64,000 nt of DNA from CALKWS01 sp051020515 (lineage in GTDB: Bacteria > Actinomycetota > Actinomycetes > Actinomycetales > Beutenbergiaceae), in assembly GCF_051020515.1 (NCBI RefSeq), contig NZ_CP194857.1:3906001-3970000 (forward strand), read 5' to 3'. Under the pieces are notes generated by a model. The model saw only the letters and a list, made by a program, of their open reading frames with translations, had not been told where the DNA came from and searched no databases. A program made the translations under genes and the position numbers. Positions 37,239 to 45,918 of the stretch are shown one piece after another. The number at the start of each line of letters is the position of its first letter. Position 1 is the stretch's first letter.

Positions 37239-38770
37239 CCGCCGACGGCAGCATCCAGGTCTGCCGCCAGCGCCCCGTCGACCCGTGCGTGCAGCCGGGT
37301 CCCGTCCTCGGTGTGTTCGGTACTGATCACCTCTCCGGCCACGTGGGCCCGGTGCACCAGATCGCCGCGCTCATAGGGAACCAGCACATCCACCTCCACC
37401 GCCGGGCGGGGAAGTTCGGAGGCGATGTGTTCGCGCAGTTCCCCGATGCCCGCGCCGGTGCGCGCGGAGACGGCGACGGCGCTGGGCTCGCGGGTGCGTA
37501 GCGCGGCGATGGTCTCGGCATCGGCGAGGTCGGCCTTGTTCAGCACCACGAGTTCGGGGATCTCCGAACTGCCCTCGATCTCTCGCAGCACATCGCGCAC
37601 CGCGGCGATCTGACCAGCGGGATCGGGGTGGGAAGCGTCCACGACGTGCACGATCACGTCGGCCTCGGCAACCTCCTCCAGCGTGGAGCGGAAAGCCTCG
37701 ACGAGCTGGGTGGGCAGGCTCCGCACGAACCCGACGGTGTCGGCCAGGGTGTAGGTGCGCCCGTCCGGGGTCTCGGTGCGCCGCACGGTGGGGTCCAGGG
37801 TGGCGAACAACTGGTTCTGCACCAGCACACCCGCGTCCGTGAGCCGGTTCAGCAACGAGGACTTGCCGGCGTTGGTGTACCCCACGATCGCCACCGAGGG
37901 CACCGCACCGGCACGGCGGGAGCGGCGCCGCCCGGCCCGGGCCGGGGCCATCTGGGCGATCTGCCGTCGAAGCCGGGCCATCCGGGTGCGGATCCGCCGA
38001 CGGTCCAACTCGATCTGGGTCTCCCCGGGTCCGCGCGAGCCGATACCGGCGCCCCCGGCCGTCTGCCCACCGGCCTGCCGGGACATCGACTCACCCCACC
38101 CGCGCAGGCGCGGCAGCAGGTACTCCAGTTGGGCCAGTTCCACCTGCGCCTTGCCCTCCCGGGACTTGGCGTGCTGGGCGAAGATGTCCAGGATCAGCGC
38201 CGTGCGGTCGATCACCTTGACCTTGACCACGTCCTCCAGGCCACGGCGCTGGGACGGGCCCAGTTCGGAGTCCACGATCACGGTGTCGGCGCCGGTGGCG
38301 TGCACCAGTTCAGCGAGTTCGGCCGCCTTGCCCGAGCCGAGGTAGGTGCCCGGTTCAGGATGACGACGACGCTGCAGCACTCCATCGAGCACCTGCGATC
38401 CGGCCGTCTCTGCCAGGGCGGCCAACTCCCGCAGCGAGACCTCGGCCTGCTCCACGGTGCCCTCGGACCACAGGCCAACCAGGATCACCCGCTCCAGGCG
38501 CAGCGAGCGGTACTCCACCTCGGTGACGTCGTCGAGTTCGGTGGACAGCCCGGCTACGCGGTTCAGCGCGGCGCGTTCCTCCGCGTCGAACTGGTCGCCG
38601 TCGTATTCGCTGGGCGCGGCGTCGTCGGCCTGGATGGCGGTGCCGTGGCGGGCCAGGATGCGGTTCACCACGGCTTGGGCGCGATCCTCGACGTCATCGG
38701 TGGGCGAGCCGTTCGTGGCGTGGGTACGTCCTTCTGCCACTGGGCGGTCCTGCGAGGGGGTGTTGGTCAT
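37235..38770 (-). CDS. hflX: Ribosome-associated GTPase HflX
   Basis: GTPase that splits or rescues 70S ribosomes under stress. The 511-residue product has the HflX N-terminal glycine-rich domain (VILVGLWSEGTVEQAE, GSGKAAELAELV, VDSELGPSQRRGLED), the linker SRGPGETQIELDRRRIR, and the GTPase domain with G1 GYTNAGKSSLLNRL, G3 DTVGFVRSLPTQLVEAFRST and G4 VLNKADLAD. The ATG is preceded by AGGACACG. In many Micrococcales hflX follows miaB-miaA-dapF; here a DUF222-HNH gene and the methyltransferase on the opposite strand separate them. Confidence 0.96.
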   Translation of the reverse strand: MTNTPSQDRPVAEGRTHATNGSPTDDVEDRAQAVVNRILARHGTAIQADDAAPSEYDGDQFDAEERAALNRVAGLSTELDDVTEVEYRSLRLERVILVGLWSEGTVEQAEVSLRELAALAETAGSQVLDGVLQRRRHPEPGTYLGSGKAAELAELVHATGADTVIVDSELGPSQRRGLEDVVKVKVIDRTALILDIFAQHAKSREGKAQVELAQLEYLLPRLRGWGESMSRQAGGQTAGGAGIGSRGPGETQIELDRRRIRTRMARLRRQIAQMAPARAGRRRSRRAGAVPSVAIVGYTNAGKSSLLNRLTDAGVLVQNQLFATLDPTVRRTETPDGRTYTLADTVGFVRSLPTQLVEAFRSTLEEVAEADVIVHVVDASHPDPAGQIAAVRDVLREIEGSSEIPELVVLNKADLADAETIAALRTREPSAVAVSARTGAGIGELREHIASELPRPAVEVDVLVPYERGDLVHRAHVAGEVISTEHTEDGTRLHARVDGALAADLDAAVGG

Positions 38771-39124
38771 CGTGTCCTGTCGTCGCGGTCCCGGTTGGCT
38801 GGGGAGATCGGGTCGCGCCAGGGCCGGGGAATCTGTCGTTTCCACTTTCCCACGCTCATGCTGGGGTTCCAACCGATTTCGCTGAGCGCGTGTGGTCCGG
38901 AGTGGTGGTCCGCGTTGAGCCACGACGCCTCGGCCCGGACACCTGCGCCCTGATCACCGACATGGAATAGAGGTGAATAGCGGAAATGCTATGGAATCCG
39001 GGGGGCCTTTGTGATCTCGCATGCCCCGGCCCGATCCACGAAGCCGCATGGGATGAGGCACGCTCGGGGCCACGACCGCGCATGTCAGTATGGGCGGTCA
39101 CCCCCGCGCGGCTATCCTCGCGGG
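38771..39124. other. Divergent intergenic region between hflX and the methyltransferase gene
   Basis: About 350 bases without a supported gene on either strand. The centre (around 38965-39010) is locally AT-rich for this genome (GGAATAGAGGTGAATAGCGG), so promoters for the two divergent genes are most likely there. No terminator hairpin, tRNA or operator could be recognised. Confidence 0.5.
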
Positions 39125-39748
39125 GTGGCGCACTACTTCGAGTCCCCGACGGCCGGCCCCGCGCGCCGGCGCACGATCTCGGTGAATCTTCGCGGTGAGC
39201 AGGTTGAGGTGCACACCGACCGGGGGGTGTTCTCCGGGGACCGGCTCGATCCTGGTACCGCTGTGCTGCTGCGCACGGTCACCGAGCCGCCGGCGTCCGG
39301 GGTCCTGGTGGACCTGGGGTGCGGGTGGGGGCCGATCGCGCTCTCGATGGCGCGCGCCGCGCCCCAGGCACGGGTGCTGGCCGTGGACGTCAACGAGCGT
39401 GCGTTGGAGCTGACGGCCGCGAACGCCAGGACGCTCGGGCTGGGCAACGTGGAGACTTTCACACCCGATGCCTTGCTGACGGCCGAGCCCGATCCGGTCA
39501 TCGATGAGTTGTGGTCCAACCCGCCGATTCGCGTGGGAAAGGCTGTGCTGCACGGGTTGCTCCGCGCGTGGCTGCCTCGGCTGCGGTCCGGCGCGCAGGC
39601 GCACCTGGTGGTGCAGAAGAACCTGGGGTCGGACTCGCTCCAGCGTTGGATCGCGGCCGACCTCGGCTTCGAGGTGGAACGCCTGGCCAGTTCGAAGGGA
39701 TTCCGGGTGCTGACGGTGCGCGGTCGCGGCCCGACCGACGGCGCCTGA
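39125..39748 (+). CDS. RsmC/RlmG-like class I SAM methyltransferase
   Basis: Predicted rRNA guanine-N2 methyltransferase of 207 residues. It has the short N-terminal segment HYFESPTAGPARRRTISVNL, a SAM motif VDLGCGWGPIALSMARAAP, VLAVDVNERALELTAANA and the N2-guanine/adenine active-site motif NPPIRVG. The GTG start was chosen because homology begins at AHYFESP; an upstream in-frame ATG adds 38 residues of low-complexity sequence. The exact target nucleotide cannot be told from sequence. Confidence 0.88.
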   Translation: MAHYFESPTAGPARRRTISVNLRGEQVEVHTDRGVFSGDRLDPGTAVLLRTVTEPPASGVLVDLGCGWGPIALSMARAAPQARVLAVDVNERALELTAANARTLGLGNVETFTPDALLTAEPDPVIDELWSNPPIRVGKAVLHGLLRAWLPRLRSGAQAHLVVQKNLGSDSLQRWIAADLGFEVERLASSKGFRVLTVRGRGPTDGA

Positions 39749-39873
39749 GTCGCAGACGCCCTCGGTTCGGAGGCTGCTGCGACCTTCCTACCGACCTACC
39801 GAGAGCGCATATTTCTGCGATTTCTGGCGTCTGGGTCTGGTGGTTGTCGGTGGCCCACGGTAGACTCGTACGC

Positions 39874-42162
39874 ATGTTCGACGTACCGCAAGCGGGGCCC
39901 GGCCGGCAGGGGAAGCCGGCGGAGGGCGCTGTGCGTGCTGATGCTGATGCCGCGCAGGCAACTGAGGTTCACGCGCAGACCGGTGCTCGGCCAGAGGCTG
40001 ACGGACGAACCCGTGCTCGGCCAGCGGCTGACGGACGAACCCGTGCTCGGCCAGCGGCTGACGGACGAACCCGTGCTCGGCCAGCGGCTGACGGACGAAC
40101 CCGTGCTCGGCCAGCGCCGGCGCCCACGCCCGGATCCGCGTCGGGGTCGGGGTCGAGGTGCGAGTGTGGAGGTTCGCGGGGGTTGGGGCCGGGTGGGCGG
40201 TTGCCGCTGTGGAAGATCCCTCAACCGGCTGATGATGAAGTCTCGTCCGGGCCGGAACTGGAAGCCCGGGGTTGGCGTGAGGTGGTGGCACCTGGATTCG
40301 ATGCGCCCGATGAGGTGGTCGCAGCGTTCAACGACCCACCCGCGCATGTGCTGCAGGCATGGGCACAGGATCCACATTTCCCCGCTGCTGAGAGCGAGTT
40401 CGACGAGCAGGCTCCGGACTTGGATGAGGACGAACTGGTCGATGCCAATCTGATCGCTGCCGGTGTTTTCACCCAGGTGTGTGCAGACCCGGATCCAACG
40501 GGGGTGTTCCCCTTGCCGGCATGGGGTGAACGGTTGCCGGTGGGGGTGGCCCCGCGCACTGATGGGCACCTGGCCGATGTGGGGGCTCATGCCCGCCGGC
40601 GTGGGGATTGGCAGGCTGTGTATGACTTGGAGCGCCTGGATGCCAGTGGGATGGACGCTTACACGTTGATCGAGGCGGTGGCGGCGTGGCGACGGGTGGA
40701 AGCCCTGGCCGCGTATCACCAGCGGATCCTGGCCCATGAGTTGTCCTTGCGTCCGGTGCTGGCCCTGGGTAAGGGCCGGGCCGAGGCGCCCTCACGGGTG
40801 TCGGTCGCGGCAGCACAGTTGGGGGCCCGGGTGGGGTTGACCCGTCAGGGCGCGACCAAGCTGGTGGCCGTCGGGGCGGCCATGCGCGCCGGTACCGGGA
40901 TCGGTGTCGGTCAGGCGCTGCGCGAGGGGGACATCGATGCGGACAAGGCGGACCTGCTGGTCCAGGCCACCAAATACCTGCCCGAAGAGGTGGCGATGCA
41001 GGTCCACGACCAGGTGTTACCCGGTGCAGGTTTGAACACTTTGCCCCGGGTGGAGCGGGACGTGGCCACGGCGGTGGCTGAGGTGGATCCGGAGGATCTC
41101 TCCGCCCGTCACGCCCGGGCGCGGGCCGAGCGGCGAGTGGGTGCACCGCGGGTGCGTCCCGATGGGATGGCCACAACCAGCATTTACTGGCCGGCCACCG
41201 ATGCCATGGCGTTGCACACCGCCCTGGAAGCGGGCGCGCGGACAGCCAAGAACGACGGCGATGAGCGCACCCTCGACCAACTGCGTGCCGATGCCCTGAC
41301 CACCATGGCCCACACGGCCCTGGCCACCGGACGCATCGGCCCCTGCCCCAGCGCCACCACGCCCGGGCACGCCCAGACCGGTGACGACAGCGCGAGCGCT
41401 GGTGACGGGTGCACCTGCCCATCGGTGTTCAGCACCTCCGAGGAGGCACCACCGGCCAGGGGGCGGGGCCGCCATGATGGCAGTCCGCTGAACCCTGGTG
41501 AGGTGCTGACGCCGTTCACTCTGGGCACCGTGGGTGGAGCCCGGGCCCAGATCCGCATCACCGTGCCCCTATCCACCTTGATGGGCACCAGCAACGACGC
41601 CGGTGACCTCGAAGGATACGGCCCCGTGCCGGCCGAAGTGGCCCGCGCCTTCGCCGCCGGGGGCACCTGGAAGCGCCTCGTCACCGACCCCCTGACCAAC
41701 CGGGCCCTGGACGTGACCGCGAAACGTTACGAACCACCACCGTGGCTGCGCGAACAAGTCATCACCAACCAGCCCTTCTGCGTGGCCCCGGGTTGCAACG
41801 TCCAAGCCCGGCACGCCGACCTCGACCACGGCGTGCCCTTCCCTCACGGCCCCACCGCCGAGTGGAACCTGCACCCCCTGTGCCGCCAACACCACCGGTT
41901 GAAAACCCACGCCGGATTCACCCATAACAGCCCCACCCCGGGTGTGCACGAATGGACCACCCCTACCGGGCACCGCTACCGCACCGACCACGACGGCACT
42001 CACCTGCTCCCACCCCCGGGGAAGCACGAGACGAACGGTGCCGGGCGAGCCAACGGCGATGGGCAGAGCACGCGCAACGGTCCCGTCAGGACACCGTCGT
42101 CCTCCGAGTCAGTTGGGCCACCTCACGCCTATCCCAGCCGGGACGACCCACCACCCTTCTGA
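39874..42162 (+). CDS. DUF222 / HNH endonuclease domain protein with tandem repeats
   Basis: Member of the large actinobacterial DUF222-HNH (13E12-repeat-type) family, 762 residues; the biological role is unknown. A proline/arginine-rich N-terminus with four near-identical ten-residue units (DGRTRARPAA) covers about residues 40-79. DUF222 lies centrally (LADVGAHARRRGDWQAVYDL through VAAGAAMRAG-like helices), then a variable linker, and the HNH nuclease near the C-terminus: FCVAPGCNVQARHADLDH, then N in TAEWNLHPLC and RQHHRLKTH. The frame stays open upstream to 39511 across the methyltransferase, but the ATG at 39874 begins the gene. Confidence 0.85.
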   Translation: MFDVPQAGPGRQGKPAEGAVRADADAAQATEVHAQTGARPEADGRTRARPAADGRTRARPAADGRTRARPAADGRTRARPAPAPTPGSASGSGSRCECGGSRGLGPGGRLPLWKIPQPADDEVSSGPELEARGWREVVAPGFDAPDEVVAAFNDPPAHVLQAWAQDPHFPAAESEFDEQAPDLDEDELVDANLIAAGVFTQVCADPDPTGVFPLPAWGERLPVGVAPRTDGHLADVGAHARRRGDWQAVYDLERLDASGMDAYTLIEAVAAWRRVEALAAYHQRILAHELSLRPVLALGKGRAEAPSRVSVAAAQLGARVGLTRQGATKLVAVGAAMRAGTGIGVGQALREGDIDADKADLLVQATKYLPEEVAMQVHDQVLPGAGLNTLPRVERDVATAVAEVDPEDLSARHARARAERRVGAPRVRPDGMATTSIYWPATDAMALHTALEAGARTAKNDGDERTLDQLRADALTTMAHTALATGRIGPCPSATTPGHAQTGDDSASAGDGCTCPSVFSTSEEAPPARGRGRHDGSPLNPGEVLTPFTLGTVGGARAQIRITVPLSTLMGTSNDAGDLEGYGPVPAEVARAFAAGGTWKRLVTDPLTNRALDVTAKRYEPPPWLREQVITNQPFCVAPGCNVQARHADLDHGVPFPHGPTAEWNLHPLCRQHHRLKTHAGFTHNSPTPGVHEWTTPTGHRYRTDHDGTHLLPPPGKHETNGAGRANGDGQSTRNGPVRTPSSSESVGPPHAYPSRDDPPPF
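39991..40110 (+). repeat. 30-bp tandem repeat, four copies, in frame in the HNH gene
   Basis: Four head-to-tail units of exactly 30 bases; the first differs from the rest at one base (CCAGAGG versus CCAGCGG) and the others are identical. Partial flanking similarity extends a few bases each way. The unit is divisible by three and encodes GRTRARPAAD-type repeats, so copy-number change would keep the frame. Confidence 0.95.
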
Positions 42163-42168
42163 AGTGGC

Positions 42169-43098
42169 TCAGAACGGGTGAACCTGCGCCACCAGTTCAG
42201 CCGGCCCGGCCAGTTCCACGTGCCCGTCCTCGAGCACGCTCACGCGCAACCGCCCGCCAGGAACCAAGACGTACCAGACGTTCGGGGCCCCCTCCCCGAA
42301 CCAGGTCCGGACCGCGAGCGCTGCGGCGCAAGCGCCGGTCCCGCACGACCGGGTCTCCCCCACCCCGCGTTCGTGCACTCGCATCTTGACCACCCCGACC
42401 GACTCCGCCCCCACCACGTTTCCGGCCTCGTCGACGATGTCCAGATCCTGCTCGCCCAACGGCACCACGAGTTCAACGTTCGTACCCTCAGCCGGTTCCG
42501 GATCGACCACCGGCACCTTACTCAGGTCCGCCAGTTCCAACTCCTCCGGATCGGTCAGAGCAATCACGGTATGCGGATTCGGTACGGACAGCCGCAACCC
42601 CGGCCGCGGAGCGCGGAGTCCCGCGACCTCCACCTGCACATCCGACCCGGCTCGCAGCGCCTCAGAACCGCCCGGCGCCGACCACGTCCCCATGTCAACC
42701 GCGAACTCCTCCCCCTCCCGACGCACAATCAACTCCCCCGCACGGGTCGCGATCGGAACGGCTGCACCGTCGGGAAATTCGAGCAGGCCCTCATCGATGA
42801 GGTACGCCACGAACACCCGGACGCCGTTGCCGCACACCTCCGCCACCGAGCCGTCGGCATTGCGGTAGTCCATGAACCACTCGGCGTCACGGACCGGCAC
42901 ATCGGCGAGCGCCCCGCCGGCCGAACTGACCAAGACCGCACGAATCACGCCGTCCGCGCCGATCCCGGTGTGCCGGTCCGTCAGGTCCACGACGTACTCG
43001 GCGCTCAGCGTGTGCTGGTCATCCGGGTCGGCGAAGAGGAGGAAGTCGTTGCCGGTGCCATGACCTTTGGTGAAGACCGGATGTGGTTCTGGACCCAT
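42169..43098 (-). CDS. dapF: Diaminopimelate epimerase
   Basis: PLP-independent racemase converting LL- to meso-diaminopimelate for lysine (and possibly wall) synthesis. The 309-residue product has both active-site cysteines: Cys89 in VAEVCGNGVRVF and Cys252 in RSCGTGACAAALAV. The N-terminal FTKGHGTGNDFLLF and GADGVIRA are typical. The ATG at MGPEPHPVF was chosen; the frame runs 80 codons further into miaA without homology. It is 10 bases after the miaA stop, so miaA-dapF is an operon. It converges with the HNH gene with 6 bases between stops. Confidence 0.96.
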   Translation of the reverse strand: MGPEPHPVFTKGHGTGNDFLLFADPDDQHTLSAEYVVDLTDRHTGIGADGVIRAVLVSSAGGALADVPVRDAEWFMDYRNADGSVAEVCGNGVRVFVAYLIDEGLLEFPDGAAVPIATRAGELIVRREGEEFAVDMGTWSAPGGSEALRAGSDVQVEVAGLRAPRPGLRLSVPNPHTVIALTDPEELELADLSKVPVVDPEPAEGTNVELVVPLGEQDLDIVDEAGNVVGAESVGVVKMRVHERGVGETRSCGTGACAAALAVRTWFGEGAPNVWYVLVPGGRLRVSVLEDGHVELAGPAELVAQVHPF

Positions 43099-43108
43099 AC
43101 GCCGGAGC

Positions 43109-44023
43109 CTACTGTGCATCGGAACGGGTCTCGAGATGACCCAGCGCCCGGTGCAGCACCCCGGCGCCGGCCCGGAGCCAGTGCACGCGCGGGTCACGTC
43201 GGAACCACTTGATCTGCCGGCGGGCCAACTGCCGCGTGGCCAGGCCGGTGTCGGCCACAGCCTGTGCCACATCACACTCCCCGCGCAGCACGGCCAGGGC
43301 CTGGGCGTAACCCACCGCGCGGTTGGCGGTTCGCCCACGCTCCAGCCCGTTGGCGACCAGTGCGCGGGTCTCCTCGATCAGACCCGCCTCGAACATCGAC
43401 ACCGCCCGCGCATCGATCCGCTGGTCGAGCCGGGCCGCTGGCATCTCCAACCCGATCTGCACCGCCGGGATCGCATACCGGTGCTCGGGCAGATTGGCAC
43501 TGAACGGCTCCCCGGTCAGGCGGATCACCTCCAGCGCCCGCACGATCCGGCGCGCGTTGCGCGAATCGATCCGCTCGGCCGCCACCGGATCCACCCGGCC
43601 CAACTCGGCGTGCAGCACGCCGGGGCCCTCGGCCTCGGCCCGGGCCTCCAGTTCGGCACGCACCCGCGGGTCGGTGCCGGGGAAACTCATCTCGTCCAGC
43701 AACGCCCGCACATACAGCCCCGAACCCCCGACGACGACGGCGCGGCGCCCCCGGGCGGCGATGGCGGCCAGGTCCGCTCGGCCGTACTTCTGGTACGCAG
43801 CCACCGAGGCTTCCTGGTGCACCTCGAGCACATCCAACTGGTGATGCGGAATCCTCCTACGCTCCGCGACGGGCACCTTCGCCGTGCCGATATCCATGCC
43901 CCGGTAGAACTGCATCGCGTCAGCGTTGACGATCTCAGCCCCCAGCTGCTCGGCCAGGTCCAGGGCGAGATCAGACTTCCCCGTCGCGGTGGGCCCCACG
44001 ATGGCGATCACTGACGCAGACAC
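43109..44023 (-). CDS. miaA: tRNA dimethylallyltransferase MiaA
   Basis: Adds dimethylallyl to A37 of tRNAs reading UNN codons, providing the substrate of MiaB (also in this window). The 304-residue product has the P-loop GPTATGKSDLA (about residues 10-20), NADAMQFYRGMDIGTAK, PHHQLDVLE, VVGGSGLYVRALLD and the SRNARRIVRALEV helix. The C-terminal RQIKWFRRD is typical. Normal family length. Confidence 0.97.
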   Translation of the reverse strand: MSASVIAIVGPTATGKSDLALDLAEQLGAEIVNADAMQFYRGMDIGTAKVPVAERRRIPHHQLDVLEVHQEASVAAYQKYGRADLAAIAARGRRAVVVGGSGLYVRALLDEMSFPGTDPRVRAELEARAEAEGPGVLHAELGRVDPVAAERIDSRNARRIVRALEVIRLTGEPFSANLPEHRYAIPAVQIGLEMPAARLDQRIDARAVSMFEAGLIEETRALVANGLERGRTANRAVGYAQALAVLRGECDVAQAVADTGLATRQLARRQIKWFRRDPRVHWLRAGAGVLHRALGHLETRSDAQ

Positions 44024-44066
44024 CCTGGCAACCTACCGCTCGCCCCCGGGCTTATGCTGATTGGTG

Positions 44067-44615
44067 ATGAGCAACCCCGACAACGACCCCGACGAGGGCC
44101 GATCCTCCGAGGAAGACCAGGCGCCCGCCGAGGAACCCGTCAACGCGGCCGACTTCGAACTGTCAGAGGAAGACATCGCCGCCGCCGAGGTCCATCCGGT
44201 CACCCCGGAGCGCATCCGGACCTGGCTGAAGGAGAAGGGGCACAACCACCTCCTCCGCCCCGACGGCCAGCCGGCCGGGATCTGGAACGGCTCCCTGTTC
44301 ACTTTCACCGTGACCCGGCACGTGCTGCAGATCCGGGGCCAATGGAGCCGCACCATCACCATCGAGCGCCGCGCGGAGTTCATGGCGCTGATCAACCACT
44401 TCCACACCCGCAACCCCTGGCCCAAGTGCTTGCTCCAGGTCATGGACGACGGCTCCATGCGGTTCACCGCCGACCTGGCCACGCCGATCTCGGCGGGGAT
44501 GTCCGAGCAGCAACTCACCCGGGCAATACGTCTGGGTATCGGCGCCGGCCTGTCCCTCTTCGCCCAGTTGGATAAGCAGTTCCCCGACCCCTTGATGACC
44601 ACAGGTGCCGCATGA
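44067..44615 (+). CDS. YbjN domain protein, first of a pair
   Basis: Type III secretion chaperone-like YbjN family protein of 182 residues with an acidic, disordered N-terminus (about 1-45) followed by the YbjN fold (RIRTWLKEKGHNHLLRPDG to LTRAIRLGIGAGLSLFAQLDKQF). The molecular role is unknown. I chose the ATG of MSNPDND over TTG and GTG codons just upstream. It overlaps the second YbjN gene by 4 bases. The cassette runs opposite to the flanking miaA and miaB. Confidence 0.85.
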   Translation: MSNPDNDPDEGRSSEEDQAPAEEPVNAADFELSEEDIAAAEVHPVTPERIRTWLKEKGHNHLLRPDGQPAGIWNGSLFTFTVTRHVLQIRGQWSRTITIERRAEFMALINHFHTRNPWPKCLLQVMDDGSMRFTADLATPISAGMSEQQLTRAIRLGIGAGLSLFAQLDKQFPDPLMTTGAA

Positions 44616-45084
44616 TCGACCCCACTGACCTACCCGGCGTCGGCGACTGGCCCGCGCCGGTAACCGTCGACCGTCTTCATCGAATGGTCGAGTCGGCCGG
44701 CGTGACCGTGACCCCGGCCGAGAACCAGATCCTGCGCGCCCGGCTCGGTGACAACCTCGTGGAGATCTCGGTGGCCGCGGGCAAGGCCACCGTGCTGCGG
44801 GTCCTGGGACTGGCCTCGACCACCCTGCCCAAGGACGCCGAGTCGGCCCTGGCCACCTATGCCAACAACTGGCACCGCGAGAAGGTCTGGCCCACGTTGC
44901 TGTGGACCACCAACGCCGAGGGCAACCTGGCGCTGCGCAGCGTCTACACAGTCGATTCACCGCCGGTGCCACCGACCAGCAACTCACCACCGCGATCCGG
45001 CTGGGTCTCAGCGCCACCGCCAAGGGCCTGGACTCGGCGCTCGAGGCGCTCCAGAACGGCACCACCGAGCCCGAACTGGGCTGA
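44612..45084 (+). CDS. YbjN domain protein, second of a pair (one frameshift)
   Basis: Second YbjN-family protein, translationally coupled to the first (ATGA). From MIDPTDLPGVGDWPAPV it reads through LGDNLVEISVAAGKATVLRV to LRSVYTVD. One missing base near 44955-44957 shifts the frame; restoring it gives FTAGATDQQLTTAIRLGLSA and a stop after TTEPELG, 157 residues in all. The closing TDQQLTTAIRLGL segment mirrors SEQQLTRAIRLGI of the first protein, supporting the repair and the paralogy. Unrepaired, the frame runs into the sirtuin gene and mimics a fusion. Confidence 0.8.
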
Positions 45085-45091
45085 CGGGCTC

Positions 45092-45880
45092 ATGATGAGC
45101 CACCGTCCGGAACCCGCGGCGCAGGCCGATTTGCGGACACTGCTCGACTCCGCCGACCGGATCGTCGGCTTCACCGGCGCCGGTGTCTCCACCGAGTCGG
45201 GCATCCCGGATTTCCGCTCCGCCGGTGGGGTATGGACCACGTACGATCCGGCCACCTTCGACTTCGCCCGGTTCATCACCGATGCGCAGGTGCGCGAGCA
45301 GAGCTGGCAGATGCGCCGGGAGTTCTTCGACGCCGATGCTCGACCGAACCCGGCCCACCGCGCCCTGGCAGCCCTGGAACATCAGGGCCGCTGTGCCGGG
45401 GTGATCACGCAGAACATCGACGGCCTGCATCAGCAGGCGGGGTCGGTCAACGTCCTGGAACTGCACGGCACCGCGCGGGAGGTGCTGTGCATCGGAACCC
45501 ATCCTGCTCCCGGCAGCCCGCAAGGTTGCGGGTGGCGGGCGCCGCACGCATGGGCGATGGAGCAGGTCGACGCCGGTCATCCCGACCCGCGCTGCCCCGA
45601 CTGTGCCGGGATGGTGAAATCCGCGACGATCTCGTTCGGCCAGTTGCTCGACCCCGATGTGATCGAGGCGGCCCTGGCCCTGGCCCGGTCCGCGGATCTG
45701 CTCATCGCCGCGGGATCCTCGTTGCAGGTGCAGCCGGCTGCGGGCCTCCCGCTGGAGACCCTCGAGGCCGGCGGCCGCCTGGTGATCATCAACGACGAGC
45801 CGACCCCGCTCGACCGGTTCGCCGACGTGGTGGTGCGAGGCCGTGCCGGTGAAGTGCTCGGCGCAGCCGTGCCGCTCTAA
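45092..45880 (+). CDS. SIR2-family NAD-dependent protein deacylase
   Basis: Sirtuin of about 262 residues removing acyl groups from lysines with NAD consumption. Motifs: GFTGAGVSTESGIPDFRSAGG (NAD loop, starting near residue 25), TQNIDGLHQQAG, catalytic His in LELHGT, zinc cysteines in EVLCIG, QGCGW and RCPDCAG, and AGSSLQVQPAAGLP in the Rossmann part. Two adjacent ATG codons could start it. It is 7 bases after the second YbjN gene, so probably in the same transcript. Substrate proteins unknown. Confidence 0.92.
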   Translation: MMSHRPEPAAQADLRTLLDSADRIVGFTGAGVSTESGIPDFRSAGGVWTTYDPATFDFARFITDAQVREQSWQMRREFFDADARPNPAHRALAALEHQGRCAGVITQNIDGLHQQAGSVNVLELHGTAREVLCIGTHPAPGSPQGCGWRAPHAWAMEQVDAGHPDPRCPDCAGMVKSATISFGQLLDPDVIEAALALARSADLLIAAGSSLQVQPAAGLPLETLEAGGRLVIINDEPTPLDRFADVVVRGRAGEVLGAAVPL

Positions 45881-45918
45881 CGCAGCCGTGCCGATGCACC
45901 ACGGCGTACCCGCCCGGC

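Noticed and set aside
39511..39873. N-terminal extension of the HNH protein
   Set aside because: The stretch lies inside the methyltransferase gene and just past it, with no homology. The ATG at 39874 fits the family start.
39991..40110. Short CRISPR-like array
   Set aside because: The units are directly adjacent without spacers and are in frame inside a coding sequence.
44612..45880. Apparent YbjN-SIR2 fusion protein of 422 residues
   Set aside because: The joint is Pro/Ser/Arg-rich nonsense. A one-base repair restores the YbjN C-terminus, which matches its paralogue, with its own stop before the sirtuin start.
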